NCBI RefSeq assembly: GCF_009695545.1
Contig: NZ_VUNS01000010.1
Coordinates: forward strand, 62,001 to 126,000
Origin: Victivallis lenta
GTDB lineage: Bacteria; Verrucomicrobiota; Lentisphaeria; Victivallales; Victivallaceae
Length of the DNA stretch: 64,000 nucleotides
Direction of reading: 5' to 3'
In this document: positions 40,554-48,841 of the stretch, in pieces
Layout: each line of letters starts with the position of its first letter
Position numbering within the stretch: the stretch's first letter is position 1
Position numbers and translations under genes: made by a program
The notes under the pieces: model-generated
Told to the model about the DNA's origin: nothing
Databases searched by the model: none
What the model saw: only the letters and a program-made list of their open reading frames with translations

Positions 40554-41741
40554 ATGGCGGTAACGAAAAATTTTCTGGATCGCTTCAGCGCCCGGCTCGA
40601 CGATATCGACGCCGGCAGCCGGCAGGCGTATATTCTGCGGCTCATGAAGGAACGCGGATTTCTCGAGACGGTTTTCAACGCGATCGAGGAGGGAATCCTC
40701 GTGATCGACCGCCATTTGCTGATCCGCTATCACAACCGGGCGGCGCGGGAGATTCTGGCGCTGCCGGACGACCTGTCCGAAGTCCGGGTGTCGCAGCTGC
40801 TGCAGGGGGTCGACTGGCTGCGGATTCTCGGCTCCGATGAAAAGGAGTGGGTGAAGGTCGCGCGCCAGGAGCTCGAGATCATGTATCCTGTGCGCCGGTT
40901 TATTCAATTCTATCTGGTTCCGTATCCGGAAGATGCGGCGCTTGCCACGGTGATCGTCCGCGACGTGACCGAGAGCCGCGCCCGCACCATGAGCGATCTT
41001 GAGAACGAAAAGGGGCAGGCGGTATCGATGCTGGCGGCCGGCGTCGCCCATGAGATCGGCAATCCGCTCAACAGCCTCTATCTGAATTTGCAGATGCTCG
41101 ACCGCGCCTTTGCGGGCGGCGAGGAGTTGTCGAAGGGCGAGGCGGCGGATATGATCAACGCCTGCAAATCCGAAGTGGAGCGGCTCGACAGCATCATTCA
41201 GGGCTTTCTGACCGCGCTGCGTCCGGGCAGGCCGCAGTTTGCGCCGGTGGATATTGCCGGACTTGTTCTGGAGGTGTTGAACTTCATGCGTCCGGAGATC
41301 GAGGCGCGGCTGGTCACCGTCACCTGCGAATGGGGGAAGGGCAAGCAGACGGTCCAGGGAGATGCCGGGCAGCTCAAGCAGGTGTTCTACAACGTGATCC
41401 GCAACGCGGTACAGGCGATGCAGAACGGCGGAACGCTGCTGATCCGGAGCTATGCCGATCCGGAGTATCTGACGGTTGAGTTCGTCGATTCCGGCTGCGG
41501 CATCACACCGGAGGAGCTCAGCACCATGTTTCTCGCTTTCAAATCGAACCGTTCCGGCGGGAACGGCATCGGCACGATGGTCGTCGAGCGGATCTGCCGC
41601 GAACACGGCGCGGAATTCGGGCTGCGGTCGATTCCCGGCAAAGGCACCGTGTTTCAGATCCGCTTCCCGTTCGGGGGGCGGAGGGTGCGGCTGCTTCCGT
41701 CGCCGGATATGCCGGCGGAAGAAGGGAAGAGGGAATTATGA
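40554..41741 (+). CDS. Cytoplasmic sensor histidine kinase with PAS domain
   Basis: A 395-residue protein with no membrane helix. A PAS domain (residues about 40-140) is followed by a HisKA dimer domain with His166 in VAHEIGNPLNS, and an ATPase domain with N box (QVFYNVIRNAVQAM), G1 (DSGCGITPE) and G2 (GGNGIGTMVVERI) motifs. No response regulator gene is adjacent, so its partner is elsewhere. The start was set at 40554 because of AGGGAT upstream. It overlaps the next gene by four bases (ATGA), so a phosphorelay output and the MBL-fold enzyme may be made together. Confidence 0.92.
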   Translation: MAVTKNFLDRFSARLDDIDAGSRQAYILRLMKERGFLETVFNAIEEGILVIDRHLLIRYHNRAAREILALPDDLSEVRVSQLLQGVDWLRILGSDEKEWVKVARQELEIMYPVRRFIQFYLVPYPEDAALATVIVRDVTESRARTMSDLENEKGQAVSMLAAGVAHEIGNPLNSLYLNLQMLDRAFAGGEELSKGEAADMINACKSEVERLDSIIQGFLTALRPGRPQFAPVDIAGLVLEVLNFMRPEIEARLVTVTCEWGKGKQTVQGDAGQLKQVFYNVIRNAVQAMQNGGTLLIRSYADPEYLTVEFVDSGCGITPEELSTMFLAFKSNRSGGNGIGTMVVERICREHGAEFGLRSIPGKGTVFQIRFPFGGRRVRLLPSPDMPAEEGKREL

Positions 41742-42496
41742 TGAAATTTGTCACCCTCGGCACGAGCCACGGCGATCCGACGCGCGAACGCTTCAACACG
41801 TCGACGCTGCTCGACGCCGAGGAGTGCGGAATTCTGTTCGATGCGGGCGCTCCGGTCAATGCGCTGCTGATCCGGCGCGGGGTGCCGTTCGGAAGGCTCC
41901 GGCATTTGTTCGTGACCCATATGCATGAAGATCATATCGGCGGGATTCCGGGGCTGCTGAAGTCGTTCGTCAAGTATCCGGTCCCTGGGCAGAGGCTGAC
42001 GGTGCATCTGCCGGAGGAGGCCGGTATCGAAGCGATTCTCGGTTTCCTTCGCGCGACGCACCGGATGCCGCCGGAGGAGCTGGTCGGGTTCGACGTGCTC
42101 TCTCCCGGCGCCGTGTACCGGGAAAACGGCGTGACGGTCCGGGCCGTTCCGACCCGGCATATGGAGAACGAGGGGCTTTCCGGCGTGCCGAGCTTCGGCT
42201 TCTGTATCGAGTCGGAGGGGAGCCGCGTGATTTATACCGGGGATCTCCGGTTCGATTTCGCCGATTTTCCGCGAGGCGAGTTCAAACAGCCCGCCGGCTG
42301 CATCTGCGAATGCACGCATTTTCCGTTGGAACGGGCGGTGGAGGTGCTGGGTGCCCTGCCGGTCCGCAAACTGGTCTGCACGCATGTCGCCGACCGCTGG
42401 CACGGCGGGGAGGGAGAGGCGGAGTTCCGCCGTCTGGCCTCGGCGCTGCCGTTTCCGGTTGCGCTGGCGCACGACGGGGACGAGTTTCTATTTTAA
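41738..42496 (+). CDS. MBL-fold metallohydrolase (RNase Z / PhnP-like)
   Basis: A 252-residue metallo-beta-lactamase-fold enzyme. The metal motif THMHEDHIGG supplies His61, His63, Asp65 and His66; later ligands appear in PTRHMENEG, YTGDLRF and CTHVADRWHGG. It starts four bases inside the histidine kinase gene and is followed 37 bases later by the phosphoesterase-TIM fusion. Relatives cleave phosphodiesters, including tRNA ends (RNase Z) and cyclic phosphates (PhnP), but the RNase Z long form is not indicated. The substrate is not known. Confidence 0.9.
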   Translation: MMKFVTLGTSHGDPTRERFNTSTLLDAEECGILFDAGAPVNALLIRRGVPFGRLRHLFVTHMHEDHIGGIPGLLKSFVKYPVPGQRLTVHLPEEAGIEAILGFLRATHRMPPEELVGFDVLSPGAVYRENGVTVRAVPTRHMENEGLSGVPSFGFCIESEGSRVIYTGDLRFDFADFPRGEFKQPAGCICECTHFPLERAVEVLGALPVRKLVCTHVADRWHGGEGEAEFRRLASALPFPVALAHDGDEFLF

Positions 42497-42533
42497 TTGC
42501 GGCCCTCCGGGACCGTCCGAAAGGAGGAGGGAG

Positions 42534-44009
42534 ATGAAAATCGCACTGCTGGCCGACCTGCATCTGCCGGATTCGGAGCGTACCGTCAAAGAGGAGGTGC
42601 TCGACTGGGCTCTTTCGGCCGCGGTCCGGCTGGGCGCCGACCGCATCGTCGGCGCCGGAGACCTGACCGCCACAGGAACGGTTCGCGCCGCCGGACGGCT
42701 GCGCCGCCGCCTTGAAAGCACCGGCATCCCGTTCCTGCTGACGCCCGGCAACGCCGAACTTCGGACTCCGGTCGAACGGGCGAGGGTCCGGGACATTCTG
42801 CGGACTCCGGTCGAGGATGACGGGCTCCTGCTGCTCGACACCTCCCGGGGGCGGCTGTCGGAGGAGGCGCGCGTACTGCTGGGGCGTCCGGTTCCGGCGG
42901 GCGTACTCGCCGTGACCCACTGTCCTCCCGATGCGTGGCCGGAGGAGGACCGGCGGCTGCTGGAACGGGCGTTTTCGTCCGGCCGGGTCGCCCGGCTTGC
43001 CGCCGGACATCGGCACATCGACGGCAGCTTCGAGCGGATCGAACTCGTTCGCGGGCTTGACCCCGACAAAGCGCGGGGCGGCGCGCCGGCGCTTGTGATG
43101 TTCGACGGCGCGGCGCGCGAGGACGTCGTATTCGATGCCGCCGATCCGCGCGTCTGGCCGGAGGCGGAGCGCAGCGCATTTTTCGCAAGGCTCGGCTGTT
43201 CCGGCATGAAGGACCCTGTCGGCGTTCTCGGTCGCGGAACGGCTGCCGGAATGCCGGTGTTCGAGCTGCGTTACGCCGGCGCGGAATCGCTGTCGGACCC
43301 GGCGCTGAGCGCCGCGCTCGGCCGATGGCGCGCCGGCGGCGGCGGTTGCCTTTCGCTCCATCTTCCGGACCTCGCGCTCCGGGACGGAGAGATTCGCGGA
43401 GTGCCGGAACTGCGGCGGGCCGCGAAGCAGGCCGTCGATCTCGGCTGTTCGCGGGTCACCTGGCATGTGCCGCGCATTGCCGCCGCGGAATTCCCCGGGG
43501 CGGCGGAGGCTCTGCAGAGGGCGGCGGAGCCGGTCGCGCGCATGCTGCTCGACGCCGGGATCGAAATCGGCATTGAAAATCTGCACCTGACTCCGGGCGA
43601 AGCGCCGGAGACGCGCAATTTCGGTTATGTGCCGGAGGAGTGCCGCGAGTGGATCGAGCTTCTGCGCTGGAAGCTCGACTGCTGTTCGCGGATCGGTTTT
43701 CACTTCGATCTCGGCCATGCCCGCAACAACGGGGAGCTGGCGGGCCGCCACACGATCAGCGACTGGTATGCGGAGCTCGGCGATGAGATCAACGGCTTCC
43801 ATCTGCATCAGGTCGTGCAGGACGGGGACGGGACTCTGCATAACCATATGCCGTTGACGGAGCCGTTCGGCACGCTGATTTCGCTCGCTTCTCTGTTTCT
43901 GGCCTGGCGGCGCGGCCGGGTCAACCCGTCGCCGATGTTTCTGGAAATCCGCGAGGGTGACCCCGTCGACTCGCTGCGGAGCCTGCGGCGGAGCCTCGGC
44001 GCTCAGTAA
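42534..44009 (+). CDS. Metallophosphoesterase-TIM barrel fusion protein
   Basis: A 491-residue protein. Residues 1-195 are a calcineurin-like phosphoesterase domain: Asp8-x-His10, GD at 42-43, GNAE at 72-75 (GNHD/E is usual), His129 and GHRH with His159 and His161. From about residue 225 a xylose-isomerase/AP-endonuclease-type TIM barrel follows, with metal-ligand candidates in GIENLHLTPG, HFDLGHARNN, GFHLHQ and LEIREGD. A fused phosphatase and sugar-isomerase-like barrel is unusual and suggests a two-step reaction on one substrate. It lies in an operon with the MBL-fold gene. The start at 42534 has a strong AAGGAGGAGGG site. Confidence 0.9.
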   Translation: MKIALLADLHLPDSERTVKEEVLDWALSAAVRLGADRIVGAGDLTATGTVRAAGRLRRRLESTGIPFLLTPGNAELRTPVERARVRDILRTPVEDDGLLLLDTSRGRLSEEARVLLGRPVPAGVLAVTHCPPDAWPEEDRRLLERAFSSGRVARLAAGHRHIDGSFERIELVRGLDPDKARGGAPALVMFDGAAREDVVFDAADPRVWPEAERSAFFARLGCSGMKDPVGVLGRGTAAGMPVFELRYAGAESLSDPALSAALGRWRAGGGGCLSLHLPDLALRDGEIRGVPELRRAAKQAVDLGCSRVTWHVPRIAAAEFPGAAEALQRAAEPVARMLLDAGIEIGIENLHLTPGEAPETRNFGYVPEECREWIELLRWKLDCCSRIGFHFDLGHARNNGELAGRHTISDWYAELGDEINGFHLHQVVQDGDGTLHNHMPLTEPFGTLISLASLFLAWRRGRVNPSPMFLEIREGDPVDSLRSLRRSLGAQ

Positions 44010-44509
44010 CGGCGGCTGTCGTAGGCCCATTGCAGGAGCGCCTGCCGCTGGCGCGCGCGGCAGGCGGCGTCTCCGGCGCGGCAGTTTTTCACGAGCTGCG
44101 CGACATGGCGGCTCATGGCGGCCCAGCGCCGGATCTGGCGGTCGTCGTCGCCGCTTCTCCGCCCGAGGTAGTAACGGCAGTACCACTGGAACCAGCCGCG
44201 CGGGTCGTCGGGATGAATCCACCCCTTTGCGCGCCAGACGGAGAGCGGCTGCGATGCGAGGACGCCGAAGCAGTTCAGAGCCGGGTCGTGCCGCTCCGGG
44301 CAGAGCCGCGCCTCCCGGAACCAGTCGGCCGGGAACTCGCTGCGGCAGTCGGTCATGTATTTTCCGCCGAAGACGCCGAGCGCGAGCATCTCTTTCGGAG
44401 TCAGTTCCGGGGAGAAACGTTCGTCGAAGTGTTCCCCTTCCGGCTCGGAGAGGAGATAGCGGTAATTCGGCTGCATCCGGTCATGGACGGTGACTGTCGC
44501 GTGAATCAT
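44003..44509 (-). CDS. Conserved protein of unknown function
   Basis: A 168-residue protein with many aromatic and charged residues. It contains SPELTPKEMLALGVFGGKYM, then a short spacer and SEFPADWFREARLCPER, and later WFQWYCRYYLGRR. The spacing and sequence look like a widespread family, but I cannot name a function. The start at 44509 overlaps the lipocalin gene by four bases (ATGA), so the two are translated together. It overlaps the fusion gene by 7 bases, tail to tail. Confidence 0.75.
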   Translation of the reverse strand: MIHATVTVHDRMQPNYRYLLSEPEGEHFDERFSPELTPKEMLALGVFGGKYMTDCRSEFPADWFREARLCPERHDPALNCFGVLASQPLSVWRAKGWIHPDDPRGWFQWYCRYYLGRRSGDDDRQIRRWAAMSRHVAQLVKNCRAGDAACRARQRQALLQWAYDSRRY

Positions 44510-44985
44510 GGCGTTTCGAGGCAGAACCGCTGCGGCGGATATTCGAGTTCGTCGATGTCGAAACCGTTGGTCAGGGCGAATTCGCGCAGCTCTTCGAGTT
44601 CGTCGAGCTTCAAATACGGTTCGCGGGCGAGGAACCACAGGTATTTCCGGCCGGCTCCGGCAACGACCGCCCGCGTGTACGCCGGGTCGAGACGGATGAT
44701 GCGGTATTCGCCTTCGAACGGACCGAAGAAGTTGACCATCAGCTCTCCGACCGTCTCGTCGCCTTTCGGCCTGGCTTTGCCGGAGATGCTGTGAAATTTT
44801 CCGTTGCGCACGCCGCTGTTTTCGATTGCAACCAGACCGTCCGCCGCTTCGGCGTAATCGGCCCGGACGCAGGACATGCCCCGCTCGAACCGGTGGGGCA
44901 GCCGTGCGATTTCGTACCAGCGCCCGAGATAACGTTTCAGGGAAAAATTCCGGACCGCCGGAATCGACTCCTCCTGCCAGATCAT
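44506..44985 (-). CDS. Bacterial lipocalin (Blc-like)
   Basis: A 159-residue protein. The lipocalin motif GRWYEIAR is present near residues 21-28 (KRYLGRWYEIARLPHRFE), along with KPKGDE-like and LWFLAREPYL strands. Bacterial lipocalins bind lipids such as lysophospholipids or fatty acids. It has no lipobox or signal peptide here, unlike E. coli Blc, so it may act in the cytoplasm. The start at 44985 follows GAGGAGG. Just upstream of the gene the sequence (44986-45172) holds no further gene. Confidence 0.9.
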   Translation of the reverse strand: MIWQEESIPAVRNFSLKRYLGRWYEIARLPHRFERGMSCVRADYAEAADGLVAIENSGVRNGKFHSISGKARPKGDETVGELMVNFFGPFEGEYRIIRLDPAYTRAVVAGAGRKYLWFLAREPYLKLDELEELREFALTNGFDIDELEYPPQRFCLETP

Positions 44986-45172
44986 AATCCGCCTCCTCTC
45001 CGATCCGTCCGGGCTGAATATTGCACGGATTTTTTTGCGGAACAGGCTGTTTCCCGCATTATGCACGGTATTGTAATCATTTGCCGAACAGTATCGTGCG
45101 CTGGAACGCCTGAAATGAAACATAACATTCCGGAGGAAAACTTTCAAGGCCCGGGCCGCAGAAAAACGGAAT

Positions 45173-46474
45173 TCATTCCGTGCCGCGGTTCCGGTAGCCC
45201 GCTTTTTCTCCGGGCGGCGCGTCGAATGCGGTGCCGATTCCGTCCCGGCCGGCGGATGCCTGCGGCAGGGCTTCGGCGGTCTCCTCGGGCGTCAGGAGCC
45301 GGCAGGTGTCGAGTCCGGCCACTTTCGCCTCCGTTTCGGCGGTGAATGCCGCGGCCGCCGTCGTGGTCGGAGCGATGAGACATGCGGCAAGCCGGGCTTC
45401 GCCCTTCTGGTCGGCATCCACGGCGATCGCGTTGCCGATGAATGTGCAGCCGACGGCCGCCGCCCTGCCGCCGCCGCAGACGTGAAGTCCGGCTTCGGTT
45501 CCGCTTCCGCCGCGCTTTTCCGCATAGCCGCCGAGGCAGTTGCGGAGTTCCGCATCGCCCCAGATGCGGAAATTGCGCTTGTTGCGCAGGGCGATGCAGT
45601 TTATCAGTACGGCGTTGCGGGTTTTGATGTCCCAGCCGCCGTCGGTGCAGTCGAAGGCGCGGCAGTTGACCCAGGTGATGCTGCGGGTGTTCGCCTCGGC
45701 GCAGAAGCCGTCCGCATTCCAGTATTTGTCTCCGGCATCGTCATAGGCGTTGCGGGCGACGCAGTCTTCAAACCGGATATCCGAGTCGATCGTCCCTTTG
45801 ACGCCGCCCGTGCCGAAACACATCTGGAATTTTTCCGTGGCGAACTCTCTGCCGCCGGCGTCGGAGATGACGCTGCGGACAACGGCCTGCGTGATTCCGC
45901 CCTGCAGCCGCACGCCGCGCTTGGAGAAGCCCGTCATGGTGCAGTTTTCGATCCGGATTCCGGTTCCTCCGTTCAGGTAAATGCCGTCCCGGATGCGGGT
46001 GAAGTCGCAGTTGCGGATCACGAGACTGCTGTTGTCGCCGAACCCCATGACGCCTTCCCGGTAATCCGTGACCAGGAATCCGTCGATTTCGATGTGGGAG
46101 GCTCCTTTGCGAAGCTGAATGAAGTCGCGTCCTTTGGACGGCTCCTGCTTTTCCCAGTTTGCCGTGAAGCGCGGATAGCCGTCTGCGCCTTTCCGGCCGA
46201 TCAGTTTTTTGACCTTTCCCTCGCGTCCGCCGTTGCCGGCGGTGATGACCAAACTCTGATCGGCATAGACGCCGGGGGCTACGAAAACCGTTCCGCCCGG
46301 CGCGGCCAGCTCCCATGCCGCGGCGATGGAGGCGCAGGCGTTTTCGGGATCGGCGCCGGTCCGGGAGCCGGAGCCTCCCGGGCTGACATAAACGATTTCC
46401 GGCAGTTCGGCGGCAGCGGCCGGCAGAACGCCGGACAGTACGGCGGAGAACAGAAGACAGAACAGCATTTTCAT
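45173..46474 (-). CDS. Secreted right-handed beta-helix protein
   Basis: A 433-residue protein with a signal peptide ([20 protein letters not shown]). The N-terminal LPEIVYVSPGGSGSRTGADP and AAAWELAAPGGTVFVAPGVY are typical of beta-helix polysaccharide lyases and related proteins. Repeated coils (SHIEIDGFLVTDYREG, NSSLVIRNCDFTRIRDGIYL, TGIRIENCTMTGFSKRG) build the helix, and YWNADGFCAEANTRS fits the calcium-site region of PL9-like enzymes. It may cleave or bind acidic polysaccharides. Its ATG shares one base with the pseudopilin stop codon, so the two are co-translated. Confidence 0.85.
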   Translation of the reverse strand: MKMLFCLLFSAVLSGVLPAAAAELPEIVYVSPGGSGSRTGADPENACASIAAAWELAAPGGTVFVAPGVYADQSLVITAGNGGREGKVKKLIGRKGADGYPRFTANWEKQEPSKGRDFIQLRKGASHIEIDGFLVTDYREGVMGFGDNSSLVIRNCDFTRIRDGIYLNGGTGIRIENCTMTGFSKRGVRLQGGITQAVVRSVISDAGGREFATEKFQMCFGTGGVKGTIDSDIRFEDCVARNAYDDAGDKYWNADGFCAEANTRSITWVNCRAFDCTDGGWDIKTRNAVLINCIALRNKRNFRIWGDAELRNCLGGYAEKRGGSGTEAGLHVCGGGRAAAVGCTFIGNAIAVDADQKGEARLAACLIAPTTTAAAAFTAETEAKVAGLDTCRLLTPEETAEALPQASAGRDGIGTAFDAPPGEKAGYRNRGTE

Positions 46475-47178
46475 CAGAAAGCGTATCCTTTCGCTGCGGC
46501 ATTGGCTCCCCAGAACGAGGTTTCGCGGTTGGACGGCATGGCATAATAATCAATGTTTCCGACATGGCCGTCGAGGAAAGCCGCGTTCCGGCTGCCGCGC
46601 GGATGCCGCAGAAGCGGCACCGGCATCCCGGATTCCCAGGCCATATTTTCGTGAACATAGGTTTTTTTGCGGTAGGACGAATTCGACATGGCGTCGTCGC
46701 GGTCCATGATCAGCATGCGCATCGAAGCGAATTTCACCTTGAGGATGTGTCCGGAACATTTTCCGCTGCCGTTCTCGGCCTGTCCCAGATAGTAGTTGAG
46801 GCCGTAGTGGTACATGAGATCGTCCGCCTGTGCCGGGCAGGCGAACTGCGGCAGCGGCTGCGAATGGTCTTCGTTCAGGGAAATCTGCTGCCGCACCGGG
46901 CCGCCGTAACCCATGTACGGATAAATGAAGTCCTGCCATTTCACATAACGCCAGGCGATGTCCGCCACGCCGCCGCCGTCAAAAGGCGGCAGAATTTCCC
47001 GGTTGTCCGCGGCATAGGAGCGCAGCGCCGTTGCCTGCTGCTTCAGGTTGCCGATGCAGTTTGCGCTGCGCCCGCGTTCCCGCGCCTGCGAGAGGGCCGG
47101 GAGCAGCATGGCAGCGAGAATCGCGATGATCGCAATAACTACCAGCAGTTCGATCAGGGTGAATTTTTCCGCTTTCAT
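46474..47178 (-). CDS. Type II secretion-type pseudopilin (prepilin N-terminal motif, H-x-G C-terminus)
   Basis: A 234-residue protein with a prepilin leader and hydrophobic helix ([20 protein letters not shown]), the cleavage point before Phe with Glu5. The C-terminal part ([20 protein letters not shown]) is the H-x-G...DGH motif of DUF1559-like Planctomycetes/Lentisphaerae pseudopilins. Such proteins are present in very many copies in these genomes, often beside a glycosidase or lyase gene. An AAAGGGA site lies before the ATG. It is coupled to the beta-helix gene (one-base overlap) and follows the regulator gene by 112 bases. It may help display or export the lyase. Confidence 0.92.
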   Translation of the reverse strand: MKAEKFTLIELLVVIAIIAILAAMLLPALSQARERGRSANCIGNLKQQATALRSYAADNREILPPFDGGGVADIAWRYVKWQDFIYPYMGYGGPVRQQISLNEDHSQPLPQFACPAQADDLMYHYGLNYYLGQAENGSGKCSGHILKVKFASMRMLIMDRDDAMSNSSYRKKTYVHENMAWESGMPVPLLRHPRGSRNAAFLDGHVGNIDYYAMPSNRETSFWGANAAAKGYAF

Positions 47179-47290
47179 TATCGTCCCTTTCGTCTTGTCA
47201 TGGTTGGTTGTTCAGGTCGACAGCATCTGTTTCGGTACGGTACATCCTCCTGTTTCGATTGTCATGATAACCGGTTCGGCTCCGGCATGC

Positions 47291-48670
47291 TTATGAAAAA
47301 AACAGTTCGCTGCGGACCGGACCCTGCTGCGGGATGCGGCCGGCCGGCGGCCGCAGTTTGAGGAAGGTGCGGGTCATGGCGGCCAGTTCAGAGGTCCCGC
47401 CGGCGATATCGTTTTCTCCGGCCAGAATCCGGTTGATGCCGGTCACCGCCAGGTGGTACAGGGTGCTGTCGTAGAGATTGTAGGTCGTGGTCATCTTCGG
47501 AATTTCCGTCAGGAAAAGCCGGTCGGCCGGCTCGAGCGGATTGAGCGACCGCCGCATGGCGGAAATCCGGATCGGGATGCCGTAACGGATTCCGGCCAGG
47601 TAGTTCTGGAAGCTTTTGCCGAGCAGCAGCCGCACCAGCCCGGCGGCCGTGTGCATGTCGGCGCATTCGCGGCGGACGCAGAAGATGTCAGTCGCCTGGA
47701 CCGTGGTGTCGATTCCGCCGGGAAATGCCGGCAGCGGCGCGGTTTTCCAGTCCCGGCAGCCGGCGCGGTCGAGCAGGGGCAGAAATTCGCGCGGCTGCAT
47801 GAGGAACGGCAGTTCGCCGCCGATGAAACGCTCCCAGTAATTCGGCAGCTGCGGTACGAACGGGATATCGTTTTCCCGCAGGAGCGTACGAATGGCGGAA
47901 AGTCCGCGTCGCGTCTCCTCCGTATCGATCCGCACCGGGTCGGCGGCGGAGGGATCGATCAGCGTTCCGCCCGCCCGCCGGATGTAGTTCATCCAGAGAA
48001 ACGGTTCCGCTTTCCAATAGTAGCGTTTTTCCGGCGGCAGCAGCGGCCGGAAGGCTGCCAGCGAGGTGCGGAACTGTTCCCAGCTCCAGCCGGGAACCGG
48101 TTCGGGCACGTTTGCGGCAGCGAGCAGCTTCGGATTGTAGAACATGACGCGGGGAGAGAAAATCAGCGGCAGTCCGATCTGCCTGCCGTTCATCCGGCAT
48201 GCTTCGAACGGCGTGCCGGTGAAATCCGCATCGTCGGGAAACACCGCCCGGAAGATTTCGGTAAGGTCCGCGTATTCCGCATGATGCGACTGCAGGTATC
48301 CGGTCGTGCGCAGTTCGAAGATTCCGCGCCGGAAGCCGGTAACCACCCGGAGATTCGGAAATTCACTCCTCATCCGGCCGATCAGCTCTTCGCGGTAGGG
48401 CAGTTCGTAGAGCGGGTCGAAGAAGAAGACGTTCCGCTGCAGGACGCGGTCCCGCCAATCCGGATGGACGTATACGCCGTGGCGCGGAACTTTGTAGAGC
48501 ACTCCTTCGTTCGACAGCGACTCCACTGCGCTCTGCACGATGAGCAGGGAGATTCCGGTCGCCGCCGCCAGGTCGCGGGTCACCGGCAGTTTTTCGCACG
48601 CGGGAACCTCGCCGGATTCCAGCAGATCGAGGATCTTGTTCCGCACGATGGTCAGTTTGTCCGGCTTCAT
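47291..48670 (-). CDS. GntR-type regulator fused to an ABC solute-binding-like domain
   Basis: A 459-residue protein. Residues 1-75 are a GntR-type winged helix-turn-helix (CEKLPVTRDLAAATGISLLI, then ESLSNEGVLYKVPRHGVYV). The remaining 380 residues resemble an extracellular solute-binding protein of the SBP_bac_1 fold: FSPRVMFYNPKLLAAANVPEPVPGW-type stretch with WEQFRTSLAAF, then ATDIFCVRRECADMHTAAGLV. There is no signal peptide, so a sugar-binding fold used as a cytoplasmic effector sensor is most likely. It precedes the pseudopilin and beta-helix genes on the same strand and probably controls them. Its promoter carries tandem repeats that may bind it. Confidence 0.9.
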   Translation of the reverse strand: MKPDKLTIVRNKILDLLESGEVPACEKLPVTRDLAAATGISLLIVQSAVESLSNEGVLYKVPRHGVYVHPDWRDRVLQRNVFFFDPLYELPYREELIGRMRSEFPNLRVVTGFRRGIFELRTTGYLQSHHAEYADLTEIFRAVFPDDADFTGTPFEACRMNGRQIGLPLIFSPRVMFYNPKLLAAANVPEPVPGWSWEQFRTSLAAFRPLLPPEKRYYWKAEPFLWMNYIRRAGGTLIDPSAADPVRIDTEETRRGLSAIRTLLRENDIPFVPQLPNYWERFIGGELPFLMQPREFLPLLDRAGCRDWKTAPLPAFPGGIDTTVQATDIFCVRRECADMHTAAGLVRLLLGKSFQNYLAGIRYGIPIRISAMRRSLNPLEPADRLFLTEIPKMTTTYNLYDSTLYHLAVTGINRILAGENDIAGGTSELAAMTRTFLKLRPPAGRIPQQGPVRSELFFS

Positions 48671-48685
48671 ATTGATCTCGCTGTG

Positions 48686-48741
48686 TATTAGTCACTGTAT
48701 TATTCACTGTTAATTATACCTGAATCGACCCGCAATGTCAA
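48686..48741 (-). promoter_or_regulatory. Consensus promoter with tandem 12-bp operator repeats
   Basis: On the minus strand, TTGACA (48736-48741), 17 bases, TATAAT (48713-48718), a perfect match. Two direct repeats, TATTAGTCACTG (48686-48697) and TATTATTCACTG (48698-48709), read on the plus strand, differ at one position and lie right after the start point. Confidence 0.75.
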
Positions 48742-48841
48742 GGGAATTCGGCAAAAAAAACAGGAAATTTGTCGACATACCGCCCGAAGCCGGAACCGGA
48801 CAGGGAAATGCCGGTTCTGCAAAAAGCATTTTCGGGAGAGG

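Noticed and set aside
42282-44222. A 646-codon minus-strand frame over the phosphoesterase-TIM fusion
   Set aside because: Low-complexity Arg/Pro/Ala product; the plus strand shows metal-binding motifs in order.
47179-47290. A 15-codon frame with an AGGAGG site upstream of the pseudopilin gene
   Set aside because: The ribosome site is too close to the ATG, and the frame is too short to support as a gene.
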